From contig BSBN01000241.1 of assembly GCA_027924645.1 (NCBI GenBank), forward strand, positions 11,680,001 through 11,744,000: a stretch of 64,000 nucleotides of DNA, read 5' to 3'. Origin of the DNA: Cunninghamia lanceolata. Lineage: Eukaryota; Streptophyta; Pinopsida; Cupressales; Cupressaceae. The translations under genes and the position numbers were made by a program. The notes below the pieces were generated by a model. The model worked only from the letters and a program-made list of their open reading frames with translations. It was not told the DNA's origin and made no database searches. Below, in pieces: positions 31,675 through 43,945 of this stretch (within the stretch, counting starts at the first letter, position 1; every line of letters starts with the position of its first letter).

Positions 31675-34600
31675 ATGGCTGACAAGAGGTTGGCTAAGTG
31701 TGAGGCTAAATTCAGTAAGCCCATGTTTTCATCTCAGAGGGGCATCATGTTCAAATATGGCGCAATTACAGATACCCATCAGGGGAATACTAATTTGGAA
31801 GCCTGGTCAGCTATGTTGAATGATGAGAAGAACAGAAGTCTTGTGCTGGATGCCGTATTCATGTCCAGGATGTGGAATGCCGCCAATTTCCCGTACTCCA
31901 TGGAGTCTCCGGAGCTGGTTATCGAGTGTGCCCGGAATTACAACCCAGAGACCCGACAGGTGATGAAGCATGGAAGGGTATATGCAGACCTATCCATCAA
32001 GGGTCTCTCCTAGACATTTGGACTGCCATTGGGCAAGAAGGTCAACAGTGTGGACTTGAAGACATGATTGCTGAATCATGTATTGGTACTCATACTCTTT
32101 CTCTGATTTCTTCAGGTCCACACTATATTGCTGAGTATGAGTATGAGTACCAATACATGAGTATGAGTATGTATGGTAGAGTCATAGGCCAGCCTGACGC
32201 TAGTAGTTTTAAAGATTGGATGTATGGGGTGATCTTGATGTGCATATATTCAGACACCAAGCCATTGTGGGGCCAACTAATAAGTGATGCTCTGCATGAC
32301 CAGCTGTTGAACCTAGGAGGTTCAAATTGTGCTTTCTATATGACATCATATATTGTCTACTCCTGTGCATACAAAGGCACATTTGATGCACTAGTTACAG
32401 ATGGAAAACTTACAGGTACAGTTAATGCTATACATGTTTGGGATCATCATCCCCAGCTGCAAAGAGCTAATTACCTCCAAGATTACAAACTGGTAAATGA
32501 TGCATTCTCTATGCATCTGGTCAGAACCATGGAGGAGGATAGAACAAAATGATTGAGCATGGAGGCTCAAGAGATAATCTACAGGCATGGAGCCTAGTAT
32601 ATACAATTTGCCACATTTTCATACATGAGGATTGAGGGTTTTGAAGGAAATCCCCTCATGCTGCCAAGGTATCCCACTGATGCGGTGATACTGATGGAAT
32701 TTATAAGGTAGAGCTCCACAATGTTGAAAACATATAAGGATGCCTGGAAACTGCCGCCAATTTTGTTTCCAGTCACCATTGGCTGGTATATGTGTCTGGA
32801 TTCAGAGAACATCAAGAAGGTGATGGTCACCTTGAATAAAATGAAGTTGCAGCCTTTTCCACTGATAAGACCATATGACCCTTATGGCAGGATGCAAAAA
32901 ATTGTAGGAAAGCCTATTCACCAGAGGCACCTAGAGGACTTCTGGGCTGACTGTGAAGATGAAGCAGAAGTGAGAAAAAGAAGATATCAAAGGCTAACAT
33001 TGAATCAAATTAGAACCTTTGACTGCATCCCCATCCCTCAACAATTGAAGAAAGATGATGGTAGGATAATTGCAGATGAGTATGAGGAGAAGAAGATATA
33101 TAATGATACCATCTATGCACCTGACCTCACCATACAAGAGGACATATCCTTGGACCCCTTCATTGCTAGGACCCTACAGCTAACCCAAGCTTGGGTTGAT
33201 GAACAGATAGAGGCTTTGAAGAAGAAAGGTGTTGCCATTACTGTGGACAACAAAAAGAAGGGGCAGGATATTCCTGATGGGGAGTATGATGACTTCATGA
33301 ATGAGAAAAGAAAGTCTAAGGGAGATAGACTCCCTCCACAACAACAAAAGAGCAAAGGACCCACAAGGGGCAAGAAAATAGATAATGAACCCAAAGGGGT
33401 TATTGTTGAGCGGGCAGTGTTCATAGCTGAAGAAGTAGCAGCATCAAGATCAGGATTAGGATCCGCATCACCCCCATGGACAAGAAAATAAAAGTCCAAG
33501 AAGAAAAAGACAACAGAGGCTGGAATTACTGAGACCCAAGAAGAGGGTCAATCCTCAAGAAAACCAAATGAAGAGGATATCCTAATGGAGGAAGAGCCTG
33601 AAGAAGAAGAGGCCCCTTTGTTATTCAAAAGGAAGAGAAGAGCTCCATAGGTGGTGGTATCTACCCCACCGAAGAGACCAAGAACCTCCATGAGGGGTGA
33701 AATAAGACAATCCCCTACATTGTTACAAGGGGTAGGTAGTGAAGTGCATAGGGAACTTCAACACAATGTTCCACTTCCTACCATCGTCAAGTTCAAGACG
33801 GAGCTTGCAGAAGAACAAATGAAAGAGACCTCCCAGGCACATGAAGAAGGTCACATCTCACTGGAGGAGACAATATATTTGTCTGATGATGAAGTTGTGA
33901 AGGAAGTGGCTTCACAAAAGATGGAAACCCTTGCTGCAGGTACAAGCATGACCCCTCACAAGACTCCACCAGTTCAAACTATACTGGAGGAGATGAAGCA
34001 AGTGGAAATAGAAAAGGAAAAAAGCCCAGAGAGGATGGCCCAAGAAATAGGGCTAGATACATTAATTGCACAGGTGACAAGTCCTGTAGTGGTAGACTTG
34101 ATAGAGAAACAGGATGTGAATCCTGAACATCTAGCAGGATCACCTGATAAAGGGCAACCAGCAGAAGAAGTGAAGATGGAAGAATCAAAGGGCCATACTT
34201 CATAGATAAGTCAAGAGGATACATCAGCTAAGCTTACCATAGTAGAAGTTCAAGAGAAGGAAGCTGATGAGGAGAAAATAATAGAGGATCCTGTTGCTAC
34301 AGCTCAGGAAGTTGATAGTACGGGTGCGGAACAAATAATGGTTTCAGAACCAACATCAGCACCTGAGGAGGATGCCACAATGTCCATTGATGAAAATGTA
34401 CCTCAACAAGAGGAAGAGTTGAAAATGGATGAGGTGATAACAGAAAAGGATCATGATCATCATGATCAACATATAGATACATCACAAGATTCCCCACCTC
34501 AGGAAGATGCTCCTCCGGAGAAAGAAGTTCCTCAACAGGGGGATGTGCCACAGGATCAACATCAAAGCGAGCATCATGAAGAAGAACTAAGAAAATCACC

Positions 34601-35939
34601 TTCTCCATCACATCTGCTGATAGAAATGGGAGGTAAAGGTGAACATCATGATGATGCAGAGAAACATGATCAGGTACCTCCATGGTTGGAGAAAGAGGTA
34701 AATGCAGAAGTAGAATTTGAAATTCAAGAATTTGACGTATCTACTTTATTTTCTTAGAATATAATAAAACCTAAGAGGAAGGCCAGAATGACTTCAGCCA
34801 TTAAGAGGGATCCAACAACTGGGAGAAGGACTGTACAGATTGCAGTACTTACTGTAGAGAAAGAAAAAGGTAAAATTACCTTAGACGAGTTTCAGATCAG
34901 CACAGTGGACTTAGGTTTTGCCAATGAAGACCAAGAGGGTCAAGAAGGCAAAGATATTATTGATTCTTTAATTCAAAAGGTGAAAAGAGAGAAGGAGAAA
35001 AATAAGCAACACAAATAGCACATTGCTCAGTTGCATGCCTACATAGGAAGGCTGACTAATACTAAAGATACTTCAACTGAACATGCAGTCCCATTGACTG
35101 CCATTTCTCAAGAGGAGGTGAATAAATTAAATCTCATGAAACATGAGGCATCTGTACTAAGGAAATGGATGTTATCCACATTGGATAATGCAGAGGAAAT
35201 GGTAAAGGCCTCTTTGAAGAGGTGGAATACTTTCAGTGACTCCAGGTCAAGAGTAGATAAATTGCAGATGCAGACAGGTAAAAGGTCTTACAAATTGGAA
35301 AAGATATTGGACAGACTGGGAGAAATAAGGAGGATAAATCCTTAGTTGCTTATCAACAAACAGGTACTGAACAGTAATACCGCCTTGTTGGTTGATATAT
35401 GGTATAAGGACATTCAATTTGAATGTGGAGTACTTAAAAGATGCAATAATAAACTAAGAGATATTAGCATGAAGTTGCATGATTTAATGTTTGTTGAGGT
35501 AGAAATATTGGAAACACTAGAAGGAAAAGTGGAAGGGAAAGTAGAAAATCAAGATGAAGAGTTTGCCATCAAAGCTTTACATGGCAATTTCCAATCAGTA
35601 ACTGATGATCCACTTGTTCACTTGACAGAAGAAGTCATAGATAAAATAATGAGAATCAAGGTCAAGATGGAAAATTACAATGAGACGCTACAAAACAGGA
35701 AAGACAAACTGGACAGCAGTAGACACAAATACGAGGCACACAAGCATGCCATCATCAAAGCAAAAACTCAGGATGGCGGAGAAATAGATAAAATTGTGCA
35801 GTTATATGAGCAAATCCGGAGCAGCATGCAGCCTCACATACGAGGTCATCATCATCAGGATGATGAAAGTTCAGGAAGTGATGCTCCTGATGATGGAGCT
35901 CATGAATCAGACAAAGAGCATGATGAGGATACATCATAA
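31675..35939 (+). pseudogene. Long sense extra ORF of an Athila-like element, function unknown
   Basis: ATG 31675 is in good context (GCCATGG). The frame runs to about 32013, shifts once near 32040, and is then a single frame to TAA at 35937. Stops occur at about 32011, 32550, 32595, 32706, 33489, 33648, 34203, 34755, 35016 and 35343, most of them TAG where CAG fits. The N-terminal 120 residues end in SIKGLS, a stop, then TFGLPLG. That recalls the plant transposon-protein domain also seen in the ORF at 57948. The middle (33480-34750) is very acidic and Pro/Glu/His/Asp-rich. The C-terminal part (34990-35800) is helical, Lys/Glu/Leu-rich and coiled-coil-like, ending in an acidic His/Asp tail. 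No membrane segment is obvious. No pol lies upstream, so the Athila assignment is by analogy. Confidence 0.55.
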
Positions 35940-36950
35940 AGGAAGATATAAGCATCAGTTACTTATGAAAGTAAGTACTCCAGATAGTTGCCAGCTGGCA
36001 ACTTGTGCCACTTTTGATAGGATTGACAAAATCAAAGAGAATATTGACCGTAGATATGCATTGATAAATCAAGATCGTGTATCTTTTTGTAACGGATTCC
36101 TCACCTTGTTCTATAAAAGGTGATGGAATGCCTCATTGTAATCATTCGAAACTTAATTGAAATCCGTCTGCTGAAACATTCAGAGCTCATTTCAAAGTTT
36201 TTTGTATACATTTATATTTTTGCATGCTTAATGAATGAGAAGACTGTGTCGATTACAATTCATAGTAAATCTTGAGTAATCAGTGTATGAATTCTGGATA
36301 TATGTGGTGATTTGTTGCATCCCTTGGAGTGCATGTCTACTTACATGTGTTGTGTTCATACAAAATCCTTTGAAGTTAGCATCAACTATATCTAGCTGTG
36401 GAATGTCCTGGTGAAAATATGGTTTGGTTTTCTTCTCTTCATGATAGTATCTGATATACATGTGGTTCAAAAGCTAAAGGTTCAACTTTAATTAGAAGCA
36501 TTCCTTTCAATTTCTTTTAAATTTCAGAACATTTCACCCTCAAAATTGCAAATAATTGATGATCTTAAGCAAATAACACAAATATGTGGACATCTCATAG
36601 ATAATTGCAAATATTTAGCATATTTGAATACAAAGCATGCATAATTGAAAATATCATGCCAAGATTGAAGTATTTCTGCATCATTTCATCAAATAACTGT
36701 ATAAAATGACTTCTCTGTAAAGAATCTTTGCAGGAGTATTGTCGTGATGATGAACTTCACGTAAGGCCCCAAAATGGAAACAACAACTCACATTAACCTC
36801 TGAGTAATGTCAGATGATTAAGACCTAATCACCGGAGACTTGGGATCATGAATTCTCTGAATTCATCGTATCTTTCAAGATGAATAAAGGTTAATGTGTA
36901 CTTTTATTCTATGCTTGTTTATGACTAACATCATGACCAACAAGTTGTAC
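35940..36950 (+). other. Possible LTR or promoter region after the extra ORF
   Basis: A TATA box (TATAAAAG) lies at 36112-36119, followed by a region with no gene. This would fit the U3/R part of a 3' LTR downstream of the extra ORF. I found no second copy and no clean polypurine tract or LTR ends, so boundaries are not given. Confidence 0.35.
36112..36119 (+). promoter_or_regulatory. TATA box candidate
   Basis: TATAAAAG sits in the context TTGTTCTATAAAAGGTGATG, typical of plant LTR promoters. Confidence 0.45.
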
Positions 36951-37150
36951 ATACTTCAATCACATTTGTAACCCTTATTGCATTACACATATAGTTGATC
37001 ATTATGTGTGCATGGTTGAACTCCTTGCTCATGCTGGCTATCTTGAAGACACCCTAAACTTTATCATTGAGATACCTATTAAATCTATTGAAAAGGCATG
37101 TGAACTATTTGACAAAATCCCTGAAAGAAATGTGGTCTAATAGACTGCAA
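36951..37150 (+). pseudogene. PPR fragment (E-region copy)
   Basis: The frame encodes NPYCIT, then VDHYVCMVELLAHAGYLED, then ACELFDKIPERNVV. The first part is the start of the PPR E region and the rest belongs to a repeat motif, so the pieces are joined out of natural order. It is almost the same as 37316-37504, evidence of local duplication. Confidence 0.7.
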
Positions 37151-37504
37151 TGATTGCATGATATGCACAAAATAGATTTGTTGAAAAGGCACTACAAGGA
37201 TGCTCTCAAAAGCTTTGAATTAATTAAGCACTCTGGAACATATCCTAACATTGTAAGCTTTTCTTGTATTCTAGGTGCATGCAGCCATGCAAGTATAGTG
37301 GATGAAAGTTGTACATACTTCAATCACATTTGTAACCCTTATTGCATTACACCTACAGTTGATCATTATGTGTGCATGGTTGACCTCCTTGCTGGTGCTG
37401 GCTATCTTGAAGACACCCTAAACTTTATCATTGAGATACCTATTAAATCTGTTGAAAAGGCATGTGAACTATTTGACAAAATCCCTGAAAGAAATGTGGT
37501 CTAA
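37151..37504 (+). pseudogene. PPR fragment, L/S repeat plus E-region start
   Basis: A frame at 37154-37504 includes FELIKHSGTYPNIVSFSCIL and DHYVCMVDLLAGAGYLED, then an abrupt jump to ACELFDKIPERNVV. It is a chimera of repeat and E-region pieces of the PLS subclass of PPR proteins, which bind organellar RNA. It ends in two stops (TAATAG). Confidence 0.7.
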
Positions 37505-38514
37505 TAGACTACAATGATTGCATGATATGCACAAAATGGATTTGTTGAAAAGGCTTTAGAAATTTTAAAGAAAATGCAATTAGCTGGTGTAAAGCCAAAA
37601 TCCACAACCTTTGCCAACATCCTCCCTCCCTGTGTCAAAATGGGAACTTTGGAATAGGGTATGGACATCCATCAAAACATAAAGAATAGAGGAGTTTTGT
37701 CAAATTTTGTAGTTGTAACTACCCTGTTAGACATGTATACAAAATGTGGAAGCATAGACAAGGCACGTGAACTATTTGACAGAATGCCTCAAAGAAATGT
37801 GGTCTCATGGACTGCAATGATTGTAGGATATGCACAAAATGGATTTCTTGAAAAGGCTTTAGAAATTTTAAAGCAAATGCAATTGGTTGGTGTAAAGCCA
37901 AATTCCACAACCTTTGCCAGCATCCTCCCTGCCTGTTTCAAAATGGGATCTTTGGAATAGGGTATGGACATCCATCAAAACATAAAGGATAGATGATTTT
38001 TTTCAGATGTTGTAGTTGCAACTGCACTGTTAGACATGTATGCAAAATGTGGAAGCATAGACAAGGCACGTGAATTGTTTGACAGAATGCCTCAAAGAAA
38101 TGTGGTCTCATGGACTCCAATGATTGCAAGATATGCACATAATGGATTTGTTGAAAAGGCTTTAGAAATTTTAAAGCAAATGTAATTGGCTAGTGTAAAT
38201 CCAAATTCCACAACCTTTGCCAGCATCCTCCCTACTTGTGTCAAATGGGAGTTTTGGAATAGGGTATGGACATCCATCAAAACATAAAGGATAGAGGAAT
38301 TTTGTCAGATGTTGTAGTTGCAACTGCCCTGTTAGACATGTATGCAAAATGTGGAAGCATAGACAAGACACGTGAATTGTTTGACAGAATGCCTCAAAGA
38401 AATGTGGTCTCATGGACTGCAATAATTGTAGGATATGCACAAAATAGATTTGTTGAAAAGGCTTTAGAAATTTTAAAGAAAATGCAATTGGTTGGTGTAA
38501 AGCTAGAAACATGA
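37505..38514 (+). pseudogene. PPR pseudogene with tandemly duplicated PLS triplets
   Basis: Three near-identical DNA units start at 37658, 37961 and 38263 (spacing 303 and 302 bp). Each encodes about 101 residues, the length of one P-L-S triplet: HQNIKDRG, then LLDMYAKCGSIDKARELFD, then NVVSWTAMIVGYAQNG. The 302-bp spacing reflects loss of one A near 38243, which shifts the frame. Each unit keeps a TAG between Leu-Glu and Gly-Met where CAG is expected. Such proteins act in RNA editing or processing in plastids and mitochondria. This copy cannot be functional. Confidence 0.85.
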
Positions 38515-39586
38515 AAGAAAATAAATGTAAAGTCTTTCTTATTTTAACTGGTGGCATCATGGTAGGGGGATTCTTGTGAGATATTATAGTTTGAAATGCT
38601 CTCATAGACATGTATGCAAACTATGGAATCATAGACAAAAAATGTGAATTGTTTGACATAATTCCTCAAAGAGATGTCATCTCATGGAATGCAATGATTG
38701 CAGGATATGCATAAAATGGATTTTACAAGGACACTCTCAAAATATTTGAATTAATTAAGCACTATGGAACATATCCTAACATTGTAAGCTTTGCTTGTAT
38801 TCTAGGTGCATGCAGCCATGTAGGTTTAGTGGATGAGAGTTGTACATACTTCAATCGCATTTGTAACCCTTATTGCATTACACCTATAGTTGATCATTAT
38901 GTGTGCATGGTTAACCTCCTTGCCCATGCTGGCTATCTTGAAGACACCCTAAACTTTATCATTGAGATACCTGTTAAATCTGTGCTGGTTGTATGGATGT
39001 GTTTTCTTGGTGCCTGTAGATCACATATGAATATAGGCTTAGGAGTATTTACAACCACACTACTTTTTGATTTGGATCCTAAAAATACTGTACAACTTAT
39101 GTTCTTCTCTCAAACATCTATCCACAAGTGGGCAGGTGTGGTGAGGTAAGGATATTGATGAAAGATAGAGGAATTAAAAAAATCCCCAGATACAGTTGGA
39201 TTGAAGGGCATAAAATGGTACATGCTTTTTTTGTAGGAAACAAATCACATCCATAGACAAAGGAGACCTATGCAAAGTTGGAGAAATTGGCTTGGAAGAT
39301 GAAGGTGGCAAGGTATTTTCTAGATTCAATAATTTATGTAATGTTGCAGAAGGATGGGAAAAAGAATTATTTCTCTACCACCATGGTGAAAAGTTGGCAA
39401 TTGCATTTGGTCTGTTAAACAAGCCCCATGAAACAACTATTAGAGTTGTTAAGAACCTTCGAGTATGTGTTGATTGCCACACTGCAACAAAATTTATCTC
39501 CAAGATTGTCACAAGAGAAATTGTTGTGAGATGTGAATCCTTTCCATCTTTTTAAACAGGGACAATGCTCTTGTGGAGATTATTGA
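38515..39586 (+). pseudogene. PPR C-terminus: E/E+ region and broken DYW deaminase domain
   Basis: 38829-39149 encodes the E region (VDHYVCMVNLLAHAGYLED, then LGACRSHMNI). 39292-39555 encodes the DYW deaminase core: [16 protein letters not shown] keeps the His-x-Glu of the zinc site, and [19 protein letters not shown] keeps Cys-x-x-Cys-His. The end of the domain (GQCSCGDY) is present in a different frame at 39545-39586 and its last codon, normally Trp, is TGA. Several stops and frameshifts lie between 38515 and 39290. Confidence 0.85.
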
Positions 39587-40160
39587 TGATGCTAAATGAA
39601 GCAATCTAAATAATAGGCCTACACTATAATAATGTGCACCATGTCAGATTTCCTACTGGCGGGTGTAAAGCCCAACTCCTTAACCTTTGTTAGCATCATC
39701 CTTGCCTGTGAACAAATTGAAGCTTTGGATGAGGATATGGACATCCATCAAAGCATATTGGAAGTGGATTTTTGTCAGATGTTTAGTTGCAAGTGCCACT
39801 TCCGATCATGAAAACCTTCACAAAGACTTATGCACAAAATTCAATAAAGAAGAATAGAATTTATGCACAAATTCTCTCTTGAATGATTTCAAATTGTAAT
39901 CAATTTCTTTGTAGCTTATAATGTGTGGATAAGAATTGAATTTCCTTGTAGTTTCCTATGCCATTAATTAAAAGGAATCTATCTACACATTCATCTTAGA
40001 TGCATTTGCACAGTTGAAGCCTATTGTTTTAAATCCTTTACACAAGTTTTCCATGGGTTAACCTATGATAACATGTCTCCTAGCAACATAATGGAAATCC
40101 TCTCAAGGGGTTCTTAAATACCACCAATCTAGGTTAATTTATGCTAAGTTGTGTGCATAA
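39587..40160 (+). pseudogene. Short PPR fragment (39655-39800), otherwise no gene
   Basis: About 39655-39800 encodes AGVKPNSLTFVSI, then a MDIHQ motif, similar to the repeats upstream and broken by frameshifts. The remainder to 40160 is AT-rich and without recognisable content. Confidence 0.55.
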
Positions 40161-40408
40161 AATAGATTACATCCCTCAAAGAAATGTGGTCTCATGGACT
40201 GCAATGATTGCATGATATGCACAAAATGGATTTGTTGATAAGGCATTAAAAAATTTCAAGAAAATGCAATTGAATATACATATATAGAGAAAGATGTATG
40301 TGGAAGCATAGACAAGGCATGTGAACTGTTTAACAAAATCCCTGAAAGAAATGTGGTCTAATAGATTGCAATGATTGCATGATATGCACAAAATGGATTT
40401 GTTGAAAA
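40161..40408 (+). pseudogene. PPR fragment, left half of the copia insertion site
   Basis: This encodes pieces such as PQRNVVSWTAMIA and IPERNVV with stops between. It ends ATGGATTTGTTGAAAA at 40408, where the copia LTR begins. The reading continues after the element at 46391 (GGCTTAGAAA), as in the intact repeats (VEKALE). Confidence 0.75.
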
Positions 40409-41318
40409 TGTTGGGATAAGGTGCCATTAACCTTGTAAATCCCAATATTGTATTTATTCCATTTATTATTTGTAATTTGTAATTACCCATAAGGGATGTA
40501 CAAGTTTCACCGGCGGTGGTAAAAATTATTTACTATCCACGGTAATTACAAAGTTACTACACGGTAAGTCCTGAAGTTACCAGTGGTAGTTACGGGATGT
40601 CATTTACTATGGTAAATGGTAATTGGTCAAAGTGGGGTGCACATGTGGAGGAATAATCTATTTTTAGTGTTATGATGCACGTCATAGATGCTGTAAGGTG
40701 TAAGAGATTCTATGACAACTATAAGTTGTCATAAGAATCTATGACACTTATAATAGCATATGATGTGTCATAAGATGTTGTAAGTGGCTATTTTTGGCCC
40801 CAAGGCATTCAAGCTTGCATGGGCACAATTTTTCAAGTGTAGGATGCATGTATGACAGCATTTATGACCCCGTCAGAGCCTATTCTTGGCCATGGATGCC
40901 CAAGGTTGTATTGTTGACCCTTGACAAGTGTTATGGGCTTGTAAGAAGTCATTTAATGTCTTGAGGTTGTGTAAATTCTATATAAACCATAGCATAGTAG
41001 ATGAGATGCATATAATAGTTTATAGGTACCCAGATTTTACCTGAGTGAAGGTTGAAGGACAGAGGAAGTGAATGTATTTGTAATCTCCTTTTGTGAAGAT
41101 AATACAACTTGGCCTCTTTTCTTGGTGGATTTTTTTACTTGTAGGGGTTTTCTCCACGTTAAACACTTGTGTTATGTTCTTCATTCTGCTTCTGGTATAT
41201 TTATTTATTGTGGGTTTATGTTTTGTTACAATCTCAATTGTTAATGCACACTTAAAAGATTGCTGAAATTTATTCGAATCAGATTTCCATTGAAGTAGTG
41301 TTGCTTTCATTTCTAACA
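40409..41318 (+). repeat. 5' LTR of copia element
   Basis: 910 bp, from TGTTGGGATAAGG to CTAACA. TATA box TATATAAA at 40979-40986. A hairpin-forming inverted repeat lies at about 40707-40742, two copies of ATTCT(T)ATGACAACT facing each other. The next bases are TT and then the PBS. Confidence 0.92.
40979..40986 (+). promoter_or_regulatory. TATA box of copia 5' LTR
   Basis: TATATAAA, about 570 bp into the LTR. The same site is in the 3' LTR at 46047-46054. Confidence 0.75.
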
Positions 41319-41320
41319 TT

Positions 41321-41332
41321 TGGTATCAGATC
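41321..41332 (+). promoter_or_regulatory. Primer binding site, initiator Met tRNA type
   Basis: TGGTATCAGATC starts 2 bp after the 5' LTR. It matches the usual plant copia PBS (complement of the initiator Met tRNA 3' end, TGGTATCAGAGC) except near its end. Confidence 0.85.
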
Positions 41333-41425
41333 CTCGCCAACTTTGACTCTTGGGTGGTAGTGTGGAAGCTATAGCTACAGTGGGAGATTTTGTTGTGTTT
41401 CTTTTGTAGATCTTGTGTTGTTATT

Positions 41426-42277
41426 ATGGCTACATCCACTGTTGCATCAACCTCTCGATTAGACATTGAGAAGTTCAACGGAATGGGGTATGAGTTGTGG
41501 AAGCTAAAAATGGAAGATTTGTTTGAGGAAAGAAACCAGTGGTTGGCTGTCCAAAAAGAGAAGAAACCTGACGATGTCTCTCAAGATGAGTGGGATAGAC
41601 TTGATAAGAAGGCACGGTGAACCATCCATTTGTGTCTTTCAGATTCTGTGCTGCTGAATGTCACAAAGGAAGAGACTGCACACAAATTGTGGAATCGGTT
41701 GGGTGAGATCTACCAAGCCAAGAGTATGGTAAATAAACTTTATTTAAAAAGGAAGTTGTTTTCTTTGAAAATGAAAGAGGGTGAGTCGGTTGCAAAGCAT
41801 TTAAATTCTTTTAATTTATTGGTGAGTCAACTTGATTCTATAGATGTTGAGGTTAGTGAGGAAGATAAATGTATCTTACTTCTTTGTTCTTTACCTGAGT
41901 CTTGGGAGAATGTTATCCTTGCTATCACTACTAACCTTGCAGATCTGAAGTAGGATGCTCTTGTTTCAGTGCTACTGTCACAAGAATTGAGGAAGAAGAG
42001 TTCAGATAGTTCAAGGGATGCTCTGAGTGTCAGGGGAAGGTCTAAGGAAAGGGGACCTAAAGGAGATCAGAAAGGGGCTAAGGACAAGTCAAAGGGTTGG
42101 TCTAAGACTCCTGGTAAAAAGAATAGAGTTAAGTGTTGGAACTGCGGTAAAAGGGGGCATGTGAAGGAGGAGTGCAGAAACCCCAAGAAACAGTGGGAGA
42201 GTGCTTCGGATAAGTCCTCGAATGCAGGTAAAGAAGTTTTACTTTCTGCATGTAATCTTGTTTCTAATGATCACTAG
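41426..42277 (+). pseudogene. gag: Copia gag
   Basis: ATG 41426 (MATSTVASTSRLDIEKFNG). The capsid region includes YELWKLKMEDLFEERNQW, then HKLWNRLGEIYQAKS and YLKRKLFSLKMKEG, typical of copia gag. The zinc knuckle CWNCGKRGHVKEEC (CX2CX4HX4C) is complete near 42136-42177. TGA at 41618, TAG at 41951 and TAG at 42275 interrupt the frame, which is otherwise unbroken and continues into pol. Confidence 0.92.
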
Positions 42278-43945
42278 TTGGTTGACTCAAGATGCTCATT
42301 TCATATGACCCCACATAAGGAATGGTTCTCCACATATGAAGAATATGATGGAGGTAATATCTACCTTGGTGACAACTCTACATATCTGATTGTCGGGAAA
42401 GGAAAGGTATTGTTGTGTTTCAGTGATGGGAGGATTAAAACCTTCCTTGGTGTTTTGCATGTTCCTAGATTAGCTAGAAATCTGATTTCAGTTTTGAAGT
42501 TGAATGATTTGGGAATGCATGTGACATTTGACAAGCATGGCTATAGATTTGTGAGAGGGAACTTGGTGGTAGCAAAAGGGAAGAGATTTAGAAACTTGTT
42601 TAAGCTTGAAGCCACTTCAATTTGTAATGCCTCCTATGTATATGAGGCCACTACTGAAAATAGATGTATGTTGTGGCACCATAGATTGGGCCACACAAGT
42701 AATAATGTATTAAAAACTATTAAGAATAAAAATTTGTTGGATGGTTTCTCCTATTCTGATGAGCACTTTGATTTATGTGAGCATTGTGCATTTGGTAAAC
42801 AAAACAGAAAATCATGTCCTTCAAGAAGCAATAGAGCAAAAGAGAAGTTAGAAATTATTCATATGGATGTGTTTGGACCTGTGGATAATGAATCTATCTA
42901 AAAATCTCGTTGTTTTGTAACCTTCATTGATGATGTATCCAGATTTACATGGATTTATTTTACGAAGCATAAATCTAAAGTTTTCACTAAGTTTAAGGAA
43001 TTCAAAGTCTTAGTAGAGAACCAATCAGGTTTAAAGATAAAAATATTAAGATTTGACAATGGAGGGGAATATTGCTCTAAGGAATTTGATGAGTTTTGCA
43101 AGCATGTAGGTATAATCAGACAAAAGACAACTCTGTATACACAACAACAGAATGGTGTTGTAGAAAGGATGAAACAAATAATTATGGAAAGGGCCAGAAG
43201 TATGCTTAGTGATGCATAGTTGGATAAATGATTTTGGGTAGAGGCTATATGTACTACTTGCTACTTGATAAATAGATCTCCTTATAAGGCTCTTGATTTG
43301 ACACCTTATGAACTGTGGACAGGTAAGAAACCTTCTGTTTCACATTTAAGGGTTTTTGGTTGTGAGGCTTTTGTTCATGTGCCTAAGGAAAAGAGATCTA
43401 AGTTAGATCCAAAGGCTAAAAAGTGTACATCCATTGGATATGGTGATAATGTGAAAGGTTATAAGCTTTGGAATCCACTAACCCGCAGGATTATCTTTTC
43501 TAGAGATGTTATTTTCAGGGAACTTAGAGCTATTTTCGAACCTGAGCAACCAAAAGAAAAAGAAGAAAAGGTAAAGAAGGTCCACTTTGATTTAGAGCAA
43601 CAAGATGCACCTCAGGAAGAACAGAATGGTGGATTAGGGGGTGAAGAAGAAGAAGATTCAAGTACTTCTGATGAAGATGAATTTGTTGTGACAGAAGAAG
43701 TTGGTACAGATGATCATGCAGAAGAACGAGTAGAGTCTCTTACTCCACCCTTGAGGAGATTCACAAGACAACAGAATCCAGTTGATAGGTATAGCCCACC
43801 AGATTTTTGTTGTGTATATGCTTTATTGAGTACTAACGATGAACCTAAATCCTATAGGGAACCTATTTCTGTAGATGATAATGAGTCTTGGCAATTAGCC
43901 ATGCAGGAGGAGATGATGGCTTTAGATTCTTGTAATACCTAGGAT
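42278..43945 (+). pseudogene. Copia protease and integrase
   Basis: The protease active site reads LVDSRCSFHMTP at about 42281. The family has Asp-Ser/Thr-Gly at this place, so Gly is replaced by Arg (codon AGA), which should abolish activity. Integrase shows the zinc domain (HHRLGHTS and CEHCAFG), then IHMDVFGPV, RFDNGGEY and QQNGVVERM, giving the D, D and E of the catalytic core. Stops are at about 42899, 43217, 43229 and 43940. The frame is unchanged throughout. Confidence 0.9.

Noticed and set aside
34297..34683. Long antisense frame over the acidic part of the extra ORF
   Set aside because: Low-complexity GAA/GAT sequence is open on the other strand by composition. The sense frame continues for 3.9 kb.
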